Assembly: GCA_024277255.1 (NCBI GenBank)
Contig: JAJRVQ010000032.1
Span: forward strand, 1 to 44,741
Length of the DNA stretch: 44,741 bases
Reading direction: 5' to 3'
DNA from: Acidobacteriota bacterium
GTDB lineage: Bacteria > Acidobacteriota > Thermoanaerobaculia > Multivoradales > SZUA-115
Shown: positions 39,716-44,741 of the stretch, piece after piece
Numbering within the stretch: the stretch's first letter is position 1
Layout of the letters: each line of letters opens with the position of its first letter
Program-made: the position numbers and the translations under genes
Notes under the pieces: model-generated
Databases searched by the model: none
Told to the model about the DNA's origin: nothing
Seen by the model: the letters and a program-made list of their open reading frames with translations, nothing else

Positions 39716-39824
39716 TTCTATCGGCCACGCGCCCACCCTGGCCGATAGAAAAGCCTTGTGTTGTCAGACAGTTGCGCATCCGTCCTCGGATTCTATCGGC
39801 CATCGCCATCCCCTTGGCCGATAG
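39716..39824. promoter_or_regulatory. Two palindromic operator-like elements upstream of the helicase gene
   Basis: TTCTATCGGCC (39716-39726) with GGCCGATAGAA (39740-39750), and the same left arm at 39791-39801 with GGCCGATAG (39816-39824). Spacers are 13 and 14 bp; left arms repeat at 75 bp. The second copy overlaps the 3' end of the preceding gene. They lie about 170-270 bp upstream of the helicase start, where a regulator could bind. The AlbA_2 protein with winged helices is the obvious candidate. The rest of the 39550-39792 gap shows nothing else clear. Confidence 0.75.
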
Positions 39825-41476
39825 CGGTGTCTGGGCGATACCGCCGCCAGCGTCGCTCTCCCTCCGCCTTGATCTGCCCTTCCTCCAGGAGCCTTTTGAG
39901 GGCGCGCCGAAACGTCCGCTCCGGAATCTCAGGACCGACGCGGCGACGAATCTCCGAGGCGGCCGATCCGGGGTAGCGACCGACATCCTCCACGATGAGA
40001 GCCCTAAGCCGATGGGGCTCGATCCGCTTGAGGGTAGTCCGCCCCTCCAGGCCTGCCTCTCTGACGAGCACCGGGTCGACGAAGTATCGAGTCGCACGCG
40101 TGCGGCCGGTCTGCCGCACCAGCCCACGCTCCACCAGGCGCGAGATCCACGGGCGCAGAGCGGCAGGCTCCGGCAGATCGAGGCCTGCCGCCAGCTCTGT
40201 CGCGGGCATGGCCTCCGACTGCCCGAGCATGCCGAGGGCGATGCGCTCGCGCTGGGAGAGGTGGTATCGCTGATCGGCATCAGCGATGAGTCGGATGACG
40301 CCGGGGTGGAGTACTCGGCGCGGAACGACCACGTGCACGGAGTCGATGCCCTCGGTGACGGTGGGCGCGGCCCGGCCACTGGTGAGCAAACGATCGTACA
40401 TCAGGTCGAAGCCGCTACCCTCGCGCTCCATGAGCTTCAAGTCGTGGAAGATGCGAGCGAGCCCCTCGTTCCTTCGACGGCTGGTGTGCAGGATGTTTTG
40501 CGGTGTGACGCCCAGTGGTAGGCGGCCCGCGTTGACCACCTCCAGACGGTCGGGGTAGAGGTTCAAGAAGAGGTCGCCGCGCTGCGTGTAGGGCCGGTGG
40601 ACGAGCGCGTTGACCACGAGCTCTCGCACGACCGCCTCTTCGTAGGCGGGGATGCGGCTGCGCAGCAGGCCGTCGGGTAGCTCGTAGGCCTCGCGAAAGT
40701 CAGGCACGCCCTGCCATACCGCATCGACGAGTTCCACGGGCGACAGGCTGTAGTCGTCCCACACCTGCTTGCCGACTTTGACGCCCCGCTCGTCGTACTT
40801 GATCGCCTGGACCACGGGCGCGCTGCCGAGTCGCGCGCGGTCTGCGAAGGTGCCGGCCAGCAGCACGCCCAGGTTGGTGAGCAGATCGCCGTTCGCGAGG
40901 CCGTAGTGGTCGAGGAGTTCCTCGTCGCTCTTCTCGCGGACCGAGTCCTTCACCCGGTCCGAGGCGCGCAGCGCGGTGACGAGGTGCGTTCGCTTCGTGG
41001 CGTCGCAGCGCGAACGAGCCACCCGCAGGGAGGTCATCGTCTCCCACGGGAGCGACGGCCGCTCATCGACCAGCCGGAGCACATCGTCGCCCACCACCGG
41101 GCGGCACGTGTCGCCCACCCGAAGGAAGTAACGGCCGTCGCTGGTGGAGGCGACGCCGACCGCGCGCGCAACGGTGAGCACGAGAACCTCACCGCCATTC
41201 GTGCCCGTTCGTACCTCGGCCGCCACCTCCACGTTGACGGTGAGTTCGCCGATTCGCTTGCGGATGCGATCGATCAAGCCGGGCGGGATCCGTTGACCCG
41301 CCGGAGGCTTTGAGTCGCCGTCTTCGATGCCGATCACGAGCCGGCCGCCGGAGCCGTTGGCGAAGCAGACGCAGTTCTGCGCAAGCTCGGCGAAGTCGGC
41401 GGTCTTGCCCGTGACCGTTCGCAGGGACTTGTGGTCGAGATGCTGCCCCTCCCCGCCTGCCAACGGGCGTTCGAGA

Positions 41477-41484
<8 letters not shown>
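39793..41484 (-). CDS. AlbA_2 (Schlafen-type) protein with ATPase-like and winged-helix domains
   Basis: 563 residues from ATG 41484 (a longer frame to 41547 overlaps the methyltransferase further). N-terminal AlbA_2 domain (about 13-130: HLDHKSL, FANGSGGRLVIGIEDG, GRYFLRVGDTCRP). A GHKL-like ATPase domain, HATPase_c_4 (about 280-375: VRELVVNALVHRPY, LYPDRLEVVNAGRLPLGV, MEREGSGFDLMYD). Two winged helices fill about 420-560. This layout is usually annotated as a RecG-like or divergent-AAA transcriptional regulator. It overlaps the methyltransferase stop by 8 bp, so they are co-translated. Within the cassette it may be a regulator or a sensor. Confidence 0.88.

Positions 41485-44741
<3,257 letters not shown>

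Overview
GC-rich bacterial chromosome segment carrying a complete set of replication-origin housekeeping genes. The organism has Sec and Tat export with a periplasm: Tat-dependent nitrate reductase, two type I signal peptidases, a type IV pilin-like protein, YidC with a large periplasmic domain, and a bactofilin beside parAB. This fits a Gram-negative phylum such as Acidobacteriota (guess from gene content and order; no 16S gene here).

Layout. 1-308: three tandem copies of an 85-bp hairpin repeat downstream of dnaA. 309-3547: dnaA and sppA, both leftward, with paired DnaA boxes between them. 4052-5131: mutY, rightward. 5132-5523: non-coding DNA crowded with inverted repeats, ending in a perfect 30-bp inverted repeat that uses the 3' end of the next gene. 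5524-10237: leftward run of two paralogous double cNMP-binding-domain proteins, a TPR-like membrane protein, a P-loop ATPase and a class III aminotransferase. 10247-13037: leftward recR, ybaB, dnaX and the SRP RNA gene ffs. Transcription then flips to rightward: tadA, two tRNA-Ser genes, a napDABGH periplasmic nitrate reductase operon, rpmH-rnpA-yidD-yidC-jag, two parS sites, rsmG-parA-parB and a bactofilin gene. 25486-30415: a degenerate-looking membrane alkaline-phosphatase-superfamily protein (leftward), pyrF (rightward), a small membrane protein and two lepB copies (leftward), then a structured leader. 30428-34270: comEA-like, gspH/fimT-like and cutA (rightward), a cystathionine gamma-synthase/lyase (leftward) behind a leader that can hide its ribosome-binding site, and mtnA (rightward).

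34267-44741 is an accessory island on the minus strand whose last stop codon overlaps mtnA's. In transcription order it encodes an N6-adenine DNA methyltransferase (5' end outside the window), an AlbA_2/Schlafen-type ATPase-like protein with winged helices, and a 1760-residue DUF1998 helicase with a C-terminal Vsr/DUF559-like nuclease domain. This looks like an anti-phage system related to DISARM or Druantia, but its gene content matches none of the standard arrangements I know. Two palindromes of the form TTCTATCGGCC/GGCCGATAG lie just upstream of the helicase gene, and two oppositely oriented heptanucleotide arrays lie inside the methyltransferase gene. It is the best candidate for an undescribed system here.

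Functionally, NapGH should pass electrons from quinol through NapB to NapA for periplasmic nitrate reduction. ParA, ParB and the parS pair segregate the origin region. RnpA, YidD, YidC and Jag form the usual conserved cluster around rpmH. The switch from leftward to rightward genes at about 13.1 kb, the DnaA boxes at 1.66 kb and parS at 22.5 kb place the window at or close to oriC.
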